DNA of 64,000 nucleotides, from positions 124,001 to 188,000 of the forward strand of contig CAWJPU010000002.1 in the NCBI GenBank assembly GCA_963844805.1, given 5' to 3'. Shown piece by piece: positions 52,800 through 64,000 of this stretch. Source of the DNA: JACCZR01 sp963844805. Lineage in GTDB: Bacteria > Actinomycetota > Thermoleophilia > Solirubrobacterales > Thermoleophilaceae. Numbering within the stretch: position 1 is the first letter of the stretch; each line of letters starts with the position of its first letter. The position numbers and the translations under genes are program-made. Below the pieces are notes generated by a model. The model saw only the letters and a list, made by a program, of their open reading frames with translations, did not search any database and had not been told where the DNA came from.

Positions 52800-54131
52800 A
52801 TGGCCACGCAGAAGAAGCAGAAGAACCGAGAGCACGAGCGGCGACAACGGCGGCGACCAGTCGAAGTCCAACCGGCGGGCGTCGCAGAAGGACGAGGAGT
52901 ACCGGTTCGCGAGCAACCTGCCCGACGACGACAAGGGCTCGGTCCCGGAGTCCGAGTACCAGGACTACGCGATCATGTCGCGTGAGGACACGAGCGAGGC
53001 GCCCGACGTCCTGCTCGACGTCCCGGTCGTCAAGGTCGACGAGATCAACTTCGAGCTGGAGGACCTGCGGGCGCGGGTGTCCCTCCAGGCCCAGGTGCTC
53101 GACCTGCTCGAGCTGAGCGTAGGCGCGGACGTGTCCCTCGGGCGCGTGGCCCTCGAGATCAAGGGCGTCGAGGCTCAGGCGCTGCTGAAGGTCCGCCTCG
53201 ACAACGTGGCCGCGATCGTCGATCGCGTGCTGACGACCATCGACCGCAACCCCCAGATCCTGGAGAACATCACCGAGGGCGTCGGGAAGGCGGTCGACGA
53301 GGTCGGCCAGGGCGCCGGCAAGGCGGTCGGCGAGATCGGCGAGGGCGCCGGCGAGGCCGTCGAGGAGGTCGGCGAGGGCGCCGGCTCAGCCGTCGAGGAC
53401 GTCGGCGAAGGCGCCGGCTCGGCCGTGAAGGACGTCGGCGAGGGAGCGGGCTCCGCTGTCGAGGACGTCGGCGAGGGCGCCGGGTCGCCGTCGAGGATGT
53501 CGGTGAAGGCGCCGGCTCGGCCGTGGAGGACGTCGGCGAGGGCGCCGGCGAGGCAGTCGAGGATGTCGGCGAAGGGGCCGGTTCCGCGGTGGAGGACGTC
53601 GGCGAGGGCGCCGGCGAGGCGGTCGAGTCCACCGGCGAGGCGGTGGAGGACGTCGGCGAGGGCGCCGGCGAGGCGGTCGAGTCCACCGGCGAGGCGGTGG
53701 AGGACGTCGGCGAGGGCGCCGGCGAGGCGGTCGAGTCCACCGGCGAGGCGGTCGAGGAGGTCGGCGACGATGCCGGCGAGGCGGCCAAGGGCGCGACCAA
53801 GGAGGTCGGCAAGACCGCGCGGGGCGCGACCAAGGAAGCCGGCAAGACGGCCCGCGGCGCGACCAAGGAGGCGGGCAAGACCACGCGCGGCGCCACCAAG
53901 CAGGCGGGCAAGGCCGCCCAGGGCGCCACCAAGGAGGCCGGGAAGACGACCCGCGGGGCGACCAAGCAGGCGGGCAAGACCGCCCAGGGGGCGACCAAGC
54001 AGGCGGGCAAGACTGCCAAGAGCGCCACGGGCAAGTCGGGCTCGTCCTCGAAGTCGAAGTCGGGCTCGTCCTCGAAGTCGAAGTCGGGCTCGTCCAACAA
54101 GCGGTCGAGGTCCAGGAAGAAGAAGAGCTAG
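52800..54131 (+). CDS. repeat protein: conserved VEAQALLKVRLDNV domain plus LEA-like 11-residue repeats (frameshifted)
   Basis: About 440 residues from ATG 52800 (MATQKKQKNREHE); the frame breaks near 52845 and near 53490. Repaired, residues 15-60 are hydrophilic (DEEYRFASNLPDDDKGSVPE); then a conserved domain (LLDVPVVKVDEINFELEDL, RARVSLQAQVLDLLELSVGA, IKGVEAQALLKVRLDNVAA, IVDRVLTTIDRNPQILENI); then about 15 copies of the 11-mer AVEDVGEGAG(S/E); then basic repeats of the type GATKEAGKTAR; end SSSKSKSGSS..KKKS. Acidic then basic amphipathic repeats recall LEA group 3 or apolipoproteins. I recall similar conserved domains beside actinobacterial gas-vesicle genes, but no gvp structural gene is here. 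Confidence 0.75.
53590..53755 (+). repeat. 54-bp coding tandem repeat, three copies
   Basis: Unit of 54 bp encoding VESTGEAVEDVGEGAGEA, with starts of gtcgagtcc at about 53622, 53676 and 53730; copies are identical or nearly so. It follows a run of 33-bp units (11 residues each) from about 53340. Inside the repeat-protein gene. Confidence 0.8.
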
Positions 54132-54134
54132 CCC

Positions 54135-54388
54135 GTGGGCGGCGAGCGCAAGAAGAAGCCGGACATCGAGTTCGGGGCGCGCATCGACGCCAAGGAGATG
54201 CGCTTCGAGGAGGTGCCGGAGACCAAGGTCGAGTTCTTCGGCAGCCCCGGGCACGAGTCCGATCACGGCGACCGGCGCGAGAACCTGCCCGACGAGGTCG
54301 AGCCGAACAAGACCTACCGCGACGTGCGCGTCGACTACCGGCTGTCCAGCCGCCTCGTCTACGACGACGAGGACGAGGACAGCTCGGG

Positions 54389-54392
<4 letters not shown>
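54135..54392 (+). CDS. small acidic protein of unknown function
   Basis: 85 residues from GTG 54135, three bases after the repeat-protein stop. Sequence features: KKKPDIEFGARIDAKEMRFE, VPETKVEFFGSPGHESDHGD, VEPNKTYRDVRVDYRLSSRL and an Asp/Glu tail. No family recognised. Tight spacing puts it in one operon with the two preceding genes. Its TAG overlaps the convergent gatB stop as CTAG. Confidence 0.65.
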
Positions 54393-55798
<1,406 letters not shown>

Positions 55799-55806
<8 letters not shown>

Positions 55807-57204
55807 GCGCGGGGCTCCCGTCGAAGCCGATGGCCTGCTCCAGCGCGTGGCCGGCGTCGAGCAGCTTCCCTTCCGAGAAGGCCGGGCCGGCGAGCTGGAA
55901 GCCCACCGGCAGGCCCTCGCTCAGCCCGGCGGGGATGGACAGCGCCGGGATGCCGGCCAGCGGCATGGGCACCGTGAAGTAGTCGGACAGGTACATCGCG
56001 TACGGGTCGTCGGTGCGCTCGCCCAGCCTGAAGGCGACGCTGGGCGAGGTCGGCGTGACGATCACGTCCACCTGCTCGAAGGCGGTGCGGAAGTCCTCGG
56101 CGATCTTGGTGCGCACGCGCTGGGCCTTGCCGTACAGGGCGTCGTAGTAGCCCGAGGACAGCGCGTAGGTGCCGAGCATGATCCGCCGCTTGACCTCGTC
56201 GCCGAAACCGTCACCGCGGGTCTGCTCGTACATCGACAGCAGGTCGCCGTTGCCGCTGCGCAGCCCGAACCGCACGCCGTCGTAGCGCGCGAGGTTGGCG
56301 CTCGCCTCCGCCGGGGCCAGGAGGTAGTAGGCGCTCAGGCCGTGGTCGGCGTTCGGGAGGTCGATCTGCCGCACCTCGCCGCCCAGCTCCTCGATCAGCT
56401 TCAGCGTGGCCTCGAAGACCTCGGTCACGCCGGGCTCCACCCCGTCGCGGGTCAGGTTCGATGGCACGCCGAAGCGGATGCCGTCGAGGCGCTCGGCGGT
56501 CGGCGTGGGCACCTCTCCCGGGTAATCGAGCGAAGTGGAGTCGCAGGGGTCGCGGCCGACCATGTGCGAGAACAGCAGCGCCGCGTCCTTGACGTCGCGG
56601 GTGAGCGGGCCCGCCTGGTCGAGCGAGGAGGCGAAGGCGATCATCCCGTAGCGCGACACCGCGCCGTAGGTCGGCTTCAGCCCCACCACCCCGCACAGCG
56701 AGGCGGGCTGGCGGATCGAGCCGCCCGTGTCGGTGCCGATGGCCCACGGCGCCAGGCCCGCCGCCACGGCGGCCGCCGAGCCGCCGCTCGACCCGCCCGG
56801 CACGCGCTCCCGGTCCCACGGGTTCTGCACCGGCCCGAAGCCGGAGTTCTCGTTGGACGAGCCCATCGCGAACTCGTCCATGTTGGTCTTGCCGAGCATG
56901 GGCGCGCCGGCCTCGGCCAGCCGGCGCACGCTGGTTGCGGTGTACGCGCGGGCGGTGCCCTTCCAGGATCCGCGAGGCGGCGGCGCTGGGGACCCCCTCG
57001 ACGCAGAACAGGTCCTTGACCGCGAGCGGGACGCCGGCCAGCGGGCCTTGGCTGGGCGTCTGCGGGGCTTCGTCGGCCACCCACAGGAACGCGTTGAGAT
57101 CATCGGCGGCGGCGCGCTCTCGGTAGGCCTCGAACAGCTCGGCCGCCGACAGCTCGCCGGACCGGATCTGCTCGCGCGGCCTGTGCTGCGGTGAGCTCGA
57201 TCAT
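55799..57204 (-). CDS. gatA: Asp/Glu-tRNA amidotransferase subunit A (two frameshifts)
   Basis: About 468 residues from ATG 57202-57204 (ATGA overlap with gatC). Amidase-signature glutaminase supplying ammonia to GatB. Triad: Lys in GVPLAVKDLFCVEG, cis-Ser in PGGSSGGSAAAVAAGLAPW, nucleophile Ser in GTDTGGSIRQPASLCG. Breaks near 57178 (ELTAAQAREQIRSGELSA) and near 56960 (ILEGYRPPYTATSVRRLAEA). The C-terminus AGIPALSIPAGLSEGLPVGF is standard. Confidence 0.94.
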
Positions 57205-57485
57205 CCGCCGGGGCTGGGGACGCGGAAGCCCTCGTCCGAGGCGTCGGGGGCGCCCTCGAGGATGCGCTCGCGGGGCCAGCTCTCGCGCGGCTCGTCGGCC
57301 CGCAGCACGTTCTCGAGCGGGATCACGTGCGAGGTGGGCTCGACGTCGTCGAGGTCGAGGGCCTGGATGGCCTCGACGTGCTGGAGGATGTCGCTCAGCT
57401 CGCCGGTCATCCGCTCCACCTCCTCGTCGGTGAGCCGCAGCCGGGCGAGGCGGGCGACGTGCAGGACCTGCTCGCGGTCGATCAC
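57201..57485 (-). CDS. gatC: Asp/Glu-tRNA amidotransferase subunit C
   Basis: 94 residues, intact, GTG start at 57483-57485. Small structural subunit stabilising GatA-GatB. DREQVLHVARLARLRLTDEE, ELSDILQHVEAIQALDLDDV, PTSHVIPLENVLRADEPRES are the family pattern. First gene of gatCAB. Confidence 0.95.
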   Translation of the reverse strand: MIDREQVLHVARLARLRLTDEEVERMTGELSDILQHVEAIQALDLDDVEPTSHVIPLENVLRADEPRESWPRERILEGAPDASDEGFRVPSPGG

Positions 57486-57530
57486 GAGCGCGAGTCTAGG
57501 TCGGGCGCGTGCGGCACGTCCCCTCCGAGG

Positions 57531-57562
57531 AAGTCGTCAGCGCGCTGACGGTTTTTTCGAGT
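57531..57562. promoter_or_regulatory. palindrome in the gatC upstream region
   Basis: cgtcagcgcgctgacg (57535-57550) followed by TTTTTT (57552-57557). Near-identical in inverted orientation to 1971-2008. Looks like a Rho-independent terminator for a plus-strand transcript, but no plus-strand gene ends here; it lies between divergent genes. Could be an operator, an antisense terminator or a processed small transcript. Confidence 0.45.
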
Positions 57563-57622
57563 GGGTGCCACGCTCCCCGGCCGCGTCGCCGCGGCGGTCC
57601 GGGGCCGGGTTAGGATCCGGCC

Positions 57623-58066
57623 GTGAGCCCGGCGAACGCGGAGCGGACGGTCGTTCTCGTCATGCGCGCGCTGGTCGTGGGCTTCGCCGTCAGCGGGGTC
57701 CTGTTCCTGGTCGTGCCCGACAGCGTGATCGGGACCCTCGACGACGTCGGGGACGCCATCGGCGGCTTCAGCGACGGGCCGGCCTCCGAGCAGAAGCTGT
57801 GGGTGGCGCTGTCGTTCGCGTACATGGTGGTGATCACCGGCATCGCGGCCGTGGTCTCCACCGACGTGGTCCGCTACCGGCCGCTGATACTCGTGCTGGC
57901 CGCCGGCAAGATCGCCTCGTCGGTCCCCGCGCTGGCGTTCTTCGTCTTCCACAGCGACGACTTCATGTACCTGGTGACCTTCCTCGTGGACGGCAGCCTG
58001 GTGCTCGTCGCGCTGTGGTGCTGGGTGCTGGCGGGCCGGGTGGCCCGACCGGCGGTCGCCGCATGA
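57623..58066 (+). CDS. four-helix membrane protein of unknown function
   Basis: 147 residues from GTG 57623. Four hydrophobic segments: ALVVGFAVSGVLFLVV, LWVALSFAYMVVITGIAAVV, PLILVLAAGKIASSVPALAF and TFLVDGSLVLVALWCWVLAG. No family recognised. The stop overlaps the P450 start as ATGA, so they are coupled; it could be a redox or substrate partner of the P450, but nothing in the sequence shows it. Confidence 0.65.
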   Translation: MSPANAERTVVLVMRALVVGFAVSGVLFLVVPDSVIGTLDDVGDAIGGFSDGPASEQKLWVALSFAYMVVITGIAAVVSTDVVRYRPLILVLAAGKIASSVPALAFFVFHSDDFMYLVTFLVDGSLVLVALWCWVLAGRVARPAVAA

Positions 58067-59386
58067 GCACGACGGCGCTCACGCCGGTGGACGAGCTCGA
58101 CCCGCCCGAGCTGCCCTACGACGACCCCACGCTGCGCGGCCCGCGCTTCCACGAGGTGCTCGCCGAGCTGCGCGAGCGGGGCTGGCTGGCCAAGGTGCCG
58201 CTGGGCTACGCGGTGCTCGACCGCGAGTCCGCGGCGTTCTTCCTGCGCACCCGCTCGGCCACCTTCCCGGGGCTGAAGATCGCCGAGATCTTCCAGATCG
58301 ACGAGGGGCCGCTGGCCGAGGAGATCCGCCGCAACATCCTCCACCTCAACGGCGAGGACCACAGCCGGCTGCGCAACCTCGTCAACCCTTCGTTCACCCC
58401 GCGGGCGGCCAACCGCTGGCGCCCCGCCATGCGCGAGGTGCTGAGGGCCTGTGGCAGGGCGGCGAGCGCTGCGAGTTCGTCGACAGCTTCGCCAAGGCCT
58501 ACCCCTCGATGGTGATCGCCACCGTGATGGGCGCTCCGCTGGAGGACGCGCCGCGGCTGCACCACTGGTCGGACTGGATCCAGCGGCAGTTCGACGCCAC
58601 CGCGCTGATGGAGCAGCGCCCCCAGATCGAGGAGGCGGTGCAGGAGTTCTACGACTGGGCCGCCGAGCTGCTCGAGCACCGCCGCGACGACCCGCGGGAG
58701 GACCTGATCTCCACGCTGCTGACCGCCCGCTACGAGGGCGACCGGCTCGACGACGACGAGCTGATCAACCTCGTGCTCAACGTGCTGGTGGGCGGCGTGG
58801 ACACCACCCAGTCCCAGCTCGCCCAGGCATGCGCCTGTTCGCCGAGAACCCCGAGCAGTGGGAGGCGCTGCGCGCCGATCCCGAGGGCCTGGCCCCGAAG
58901 GCGGTCTGGGAGGCGCTGCGCGTGGAGCCGATCACGCCCTTCACCGCCCGCATCGCGCTCGAGGACATCGAGTTCCGCGACGTGCTGTTCCCCGAGGGAA
59001 CCGTGGTGATGGTCGCCGCGGCCTCGGCCAACCGCGACGGCGTCGGACCCGCCTTCGACATCACCGCCGAGCGCGACGTCGGCAAGCCGCTCACCTTCGG
59101 CGCCGGGCCGCACTACTGCCTGGGCGCGAACCTGGCCCAGGCCGAGATGCAGGAGGGCCTGCGCTTCTTCGCCGAGCGCATGCCGGGCCTGGCGCTCGAC
59201 GGCGAGCCGGAGTACGGCTCGGTGCAGGGGGTCTACGGGCTGGACCGCCTGCCACTGCGCTGGAGCAGCGCCTGCCGTGCTCGACCAAGCGGCGCTCGTG
59301 GGTACCGACGCCGATGGTGCGCTCGCCTCGCGCACCTCCACTCGAAGCGCAGCTGCGCTCCTCGACCACCTCGCGCAGGACCCTGA
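58063..59386 (+). CDS. cytochrome P450 (two frameshifts)
   Basis: About 400 residues from ATG 58063. Heme monooxygenase. The helix C region LNGEDHSRLRNLVNPSFTPR, I-helix VLVGGVDTTQSQLAQ (with Asp-Thr-Thr), ExxR in WEALRVEPITPFTAR, and the heme loop FGAGPHYCLGANLAQAE with the Cys ligand are all readable. Breaks near 58447 and near 58827. The last frame remains open to 59386; homologous sequence probably ends near YGLDRLPLRWS (about 59260). Class I bacterial type; substrate unknown. Confidence 0.88.
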
Positions 59387-59583
59387 ACCTCACCCCCACC
59401 TCGAAGCCCACCGTGGCCTTGCCCTCGGGCAGCCCGCCGAAGGCCAGCATGGCCGCGTTGCGCTCCATCATCGCGATCATCCCGGGGGTCGACAGGACCG
59501 TCGCCGAGGTTCCACCGACGTCGGTGAGCAGCCTGTCGCCACCTCGAACTCGTCGAGCGCTCGGCGCCGGGCTGAGCCCTCAA
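59233..59583 (-). CDS. hotdog thioesterase, FlK-like (several frameshifts)
   Basis: About 115-130 residues, starting at TTG 59581-59583 (TTGA overlap with the upstream stop). Readable parts: STPGMIAMMERNAAMLAFGG, LPEGKATVGFEVGVRFRVL and TIGVGTHERRLVEHGRR, which match the fluoroacetyl-CoA-type thioesterase pattern (STPGMI...LPEG.TTVG..GTHER). At least two or three breaks. It opposes the end of the P450 gene. Function: hydrolysis of a small acyl-CoA, by family. Confidence 0.65.
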   Translation of the reverse strand: MRAQPGAERSTSSRWRQAAHRRRWNLGDGPVDPRDDRDDGAQRGHAGLRRAARGQGHGGLRGGGEVQGPARGGRGAQLRFEWRCARRAHHRRRYPRAPLGRARQALLQRSGRRSSP

Positions 59584-60135
59584 GCGGCCCGCGGCTCGGT
59601 GGGCCGGAAGGCAGTGCCCTCCTCCTCGAGCGTCAGCGCCCGCGAGGAGGCGATGCCGATCACCGCGAGGCGATCAGCGACAGCCAAGCGCCGGCCTTCA
59701 CCGTCGTCCCGGCGTCCAAGCCCGGCTGCTGCACGATGCGGTAGGCGACCAGCAGCGCGGCGAGCGCCGCGGTCAGGGCCGCCGCGGCGCTGGGCGTGCC
59801 GGGCGGCTCGAAGCGCCGGCCGGCTGCTCGGGCGAAGGCCGCGACCGCGGCGAAAGCCACGGTGGCGAACAGGAGGACCAGCAGGACCGAGTCGACGAAG
59901 GCCAGGGGCTGCACGGCGTTGCGCTCGGCGCCCTCGGCACGCTCGGCGGCGCGCTCCTCGACCTCGCGCCCGATCTGTCCGCTGGGGCCCGGGTTGGGGT
60001 CCTCGATGCGCTCGATCCGTCGCGCCTCGTCGCCCTGCGGGGGTGCTGTACCAGTCGACGCCCATCGTGAACAGCAGCGCCAGGGCAGCCACGAAGGCCA
60101 CCCAGTCCCAGCGATTCAGGCGCGTCGAAGCTCAC
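59580..60135 (-). CDS. membrane protein of unknown function (frameshifted)
   Basis: About 185 residues; GTG 60133-60135 overlaps the preceding stop (GTGA). Repaired: SFDALNRWDWVAFVAALALL, FTMGVDWYST, an acidic/arginine helix ending ERNAVQPLAFVDSVLLVLLF, ATVAFAAVAAFARAAGRR, and ALTAALAALLVAYRIVQQPG, so four helices. The final frame ends RALTLEEEGTAFRPTEPRAA. It resembles the next gene upstream in design (WYS/WYT after helix 1), suggesting paralogues. Confidence 0.55.
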
Positions 60136-60671
60136 CGCGGGGCGGGAGGCTGCTCGATCTCGGGCACGTGGTCGACCGGCCTGCCGGTCTGGTCGGTGGG
60201 GCGGCCAGCCTTGCTCAGCCGCTCGTCGCGCATCGCCAGCAGCGTGCCGGCGAAGATGACGAGCGTGGCGATCAGCGCGAGATCGGGCGCCCGCCGCGGT
60301 GGAGGTCTCGACGCGGGTCTCGGCGGGCACGCCGCCGCTCGGGCGCCGGCGAGGAGCCGAGGTGGATCAGAGCCAGGATCAGCGCGACGAGCGAGGCGAG
60401 CGACAGCAGGCTCGCGTACGTCGAGCGGAACGGCGACCGTCTGCTCGAGCGCGGTGTCGATCGCGAGGCCGACGGCCGCCACGGCCACGATCAGCAGCAA
60501 CAGGTCGGCTACCGCCATCGACTCGAACGCGTTCTGGGAGGGCAGGGACGGCCGCGGGCCGAAGGACGTGGCCACGTCGTGGGTGTACCAGGGCAAGAGC
60601 AGGGCGACGACGAGCAGCAGCCCCGAGAGCCCGACGATCACCTCTCCCGCGCGTAGCCGCCGCAGGTCCAC
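60132..60671 (-). CDS. membrane protein of unknown function (frameshifted)
   Basis: About 180 residues from GTG 60669-60671. First helix VIVGLSGLLLVVALLLPWYT, then HDVATSFGPRPSLPSQNAFE, second helix VADLLLLIVAVAAVGLAIDT, a third helix only in another frame (SLLSLASLVALILALIHLGS) and a fourth LALIATLVIFAGTLLAMRDE, so the frame breaks at least twice (near 60440 and 60310). Same layout as the downstream gene. Six bases after folD. Function unknown. Confidence 0.55.
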   Translation of the reverse strand: MDLRRLRAGEVIVGLSGLLLVVALLLPWYTHDVATSFGPRPSLPSQNAFESMAVADLLLLIVAVAAVGLAIDTALEQTVAVPLDVREPAVARLARRADPGSDPPRLLAGARAAACPPRPASRPPPRRAPDLALIATLVIFAGTLLAMRDERLSKAGRPTDQTGRPVDHVPEIEQPPAPR

Positions 60672-60676
60672 GGCGC

Positions 60677-61512
60677 TCAGGGTACGGCCTCGAGCTGGGC
60701 CTTCGCGGCGGCGACGGTGTTCACCAGCAACATCGCGCGCGTCATCGGGCCCACCCCGCCGGGCACGGGCGTGATCGCCCCGGCGACCTCGCGGACGGCC
60801 TCGAAGTCCACGTCGCCGGTGAGCCCGTCGTCGGTGCGGTTGGTGCCCACGTCGATCACCGTCGCCCCCTCCCCCACCATGTCGGCGGTGATCAGCCCCG
60901 GCGAGCCGGCCGCGGCGACGAGCACGTCGGCCCGGCGGCAGGTGGCGGCGAGGTCGCGGGTGCGCGAGTGGCAGTGGGTGACGGTCGCGTTGGCCGCCAG
61001 CAGCAGCGCGGCCAGCGGCTTGCCCACCAGCTGCGAGCGGCCCACCACCACGGCCTCGGCGCCCTCGAGCTCCACGCCCGGCGTGCGCGAGCAGCTCCAT
61101 CACGCCGGCGGGCGTGCACGGCACCAGGCCCGGCCGGCCCTGCGCCAGCATCCCGGCGCTCAGCGGCGTCAGCCCGTCCACGTCCTTGCGCGGGTCGATG
61201 AGCGCGGTCATCTCGGCGTCGTCCAGGCCGTCGGGAAGCGGGAGCTGGAGCAGGATGCCGTTTACGCGCGGGTCGGCGTTCAGCTCGGCGAGCAGGTCCG
61301 CCACGTCCTCGGGGGCGGGCTCGTGGTGGAAGGACTCGATGCCCACCTGGGCGGAGTCCTCGCGCTTCATGCGCACGTAGACCGCCGAGGCGGGGTCGTC
61401 GCCGACCAGCACGGTGGCGAGCCCCGGCGGCTCGGGCAGCGCGGCCACCTCCCGGCCACCCGCTCGCGCACCGCAGCCGCGACCGCCTTGCCGTCGATCA
61501 CCGTGGCCGCCA

Positions 61513-61513
<1 letters not shown>
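60677..61513 (-). CDS. folD: methylenetetrahydrofolate dehydrogenase/cyclohydrolase (two frameshifts)
   Basis: About 278 residues from ATG 61511-61513, overlapping the pcrA stop. Interconverts methylene-, methenyl- and formyl-THF. PPGLATVLVGDDPASAVYVR with MKRED (Tyr-x-x-x-Lys), ILLQLPLPDGLDDAE, KDVDGLTPLSAGMLAQG, AVVVGRSQLVGKPLAALLLA, THCHSRTRDLAATCRRADVL and ITPVPGGVGPMTRAMLLVNT are diagnostic. Breaks near 61455 and 61085. Confidence 0.93.
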
Positions 61514-63691
<2,178 letters not shown>

Positions 63692-63743
63692 CCTTCGAGA
63701 ATACGAGTGCGTCCGGCCGCGACTTCCGCTAAGTTGCCGCGTT

Positions 63744-63899
63744 CAATAACGAGTAAAGCCGAGTCCCTTCCGCGCTGGGCGGACGGGAGCGGGGGAACCA
63801 AGCAGGTGGGGCGAATCGCCGGGTGTTCCCGGCGTAGCGCGATCTCTTCAGCGCGAGCCCGTCAGCTAACCCCGTAGGCATGAGAAGAGAAAGGGACCC
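63744..63899 (+). promoter_or_regulatory. c-di-AMP riboswitch (ydaO-yuaA class)
   Basis: The ordered conserved blocks of this riboswitch are present: gccgagtccc, cgggagcgggggaacca, ggggcgaatcgc, a variable hairpin gccgggtgttcccggc, then agcccgtcagctaacccc, gtaggcatgagaagag. Class members in Actinobacteria sense cyclic di-AMP and control secreted cell-wall hydrolases; ligand binding usually lowers expression. It lies between the pcrA start and the next gene, nine bases before an ATG with a signal peptide. Confidence 0.93.
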
Positions 63900-63908
63900 G
63901 CCTACAAC

Positions 63909-64000
63909 ATGGCCCGAACGATTCGCCTTGCGCTGGCCCTCGGCGCGCTGCTGGCCTTCACCGTCGCCCCGGCCGCCGATGCGGCCCGCTACGGCTCCCG
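63909..64000 (+). CDS. secreted protein under riboswitch control (truncated by window end)
   Basis: Only the first 30 codons are in the window, from ATG 63909. They encode a signal peptide: ARTIRLALALGALLAFTVAP, then AADAARYGSR. By precedent, genes behind this riboswitch in Actinobacteria encode peptidoglycan hydrolases such as NlpC/P60 or resuscitation-promoting-factor-like proteins; the domain itself lies outside the window. Confidence 0.7.
   Translation, partial: MARTIRLALALGALLAFTVAPAADAARYGS

Noticed and set aside
53281..53780. CRISPR-like repeat array
   Set aside because: Units are contiguous, in frame and encode 11- or 18-residue repeats; there are no unique spacers.

Overview
The window is a chromosomal segment of a very GC-rich bacterium with one rRNA operon and dense, mostly biosynthetic gene content. 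GTG/TTG starts, 4-base start/stop overlaps, GatCAB, an actinobacterial-type gene set and the character of the 16S rRNA point to Actinobacteria of the class Thermoleophilia, probably Solirubrobacterales (inference; a 16S comparison would settle it). I see no phage, insertion sequence, CRISPR array or tRNA gene.

Layout: 0-3.3 kb holds an acyl-CoA thioesterase, a secreted clan-A glycoside hydrolase, an HD-domain protein and a small membrane protein. 3.2-8.6 kb is the rrn operon on the minus strand (16S-23S-5S, no spacer tRNA) with processing stems, promoter and terminators. 8.6-14.6 kb carries tyrS, a class A penicillin-binding protein, a 3-methyladenine glycosylase, argH and a membrane protein. 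14.6-35.2 kb is dominated by branched-chain amino acid genes on the minus strand (cimA, ilvE, leuB, leuD, leuC, leuA, ilvC) with serA plus a class V aminotransferase, interleaved with regulators, a secreted protease, a cell-wall lytic enzyme and dehydrogenases. 35.2-45 kb holds the menaquinone genes menE, menB-menA-menC, menH, menD and menF, a lipid kinase and a PAP2 phosphatase; ilvN and ilvB follow to 47.2 kb. Only ilvD and menG of the two pathways were not found. 47.3-50.7 kb has a zinc-ribbon membrane protein, an acetyltransferase and a type II NADH dehydrogenase. 50.9-54.4 kb is an unusual plus-strand cassette: a PRC-barrel protein, an SRPBCC protein with LEA-like, acidic and basic segments, a long 11-residue-repeat (LEA/apolipoprotein-like) protein, and a small acidic protein. 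54.4-63.7 kb carries gatCAB, a P450, a thioesterase, two membrane proteins, folD and the helicase pcrA. The window ends with a clear c-di-AMP (ydaO-yuaA) riboswitch in front of a truncated secreted protein gene.

How the genes work together: ilvBN, ilvC, leuABCD, ilvE and cimA make leucine, valine and (through citramalate) isoleucine; menFDHCEBA make demethylmenaquinone that the type II NADH dehydrogenase could reduce. The two pathways share transcription units: ilvB-ilvN-menF, and menE-ilvC-DUF4190 gene-aminotransferase-serA.

Quality warning: about 24 protein genes, including essential ones (pcrA, gatA, gatB, folD, serA, leuB), are interrupted by single-base frameshifts, some with repaired frames obvious from conserved motifs. 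I read this as uncorrected sequencing error, not gene decay. For those genes I give the whole inferred span and state where the frame breaks.
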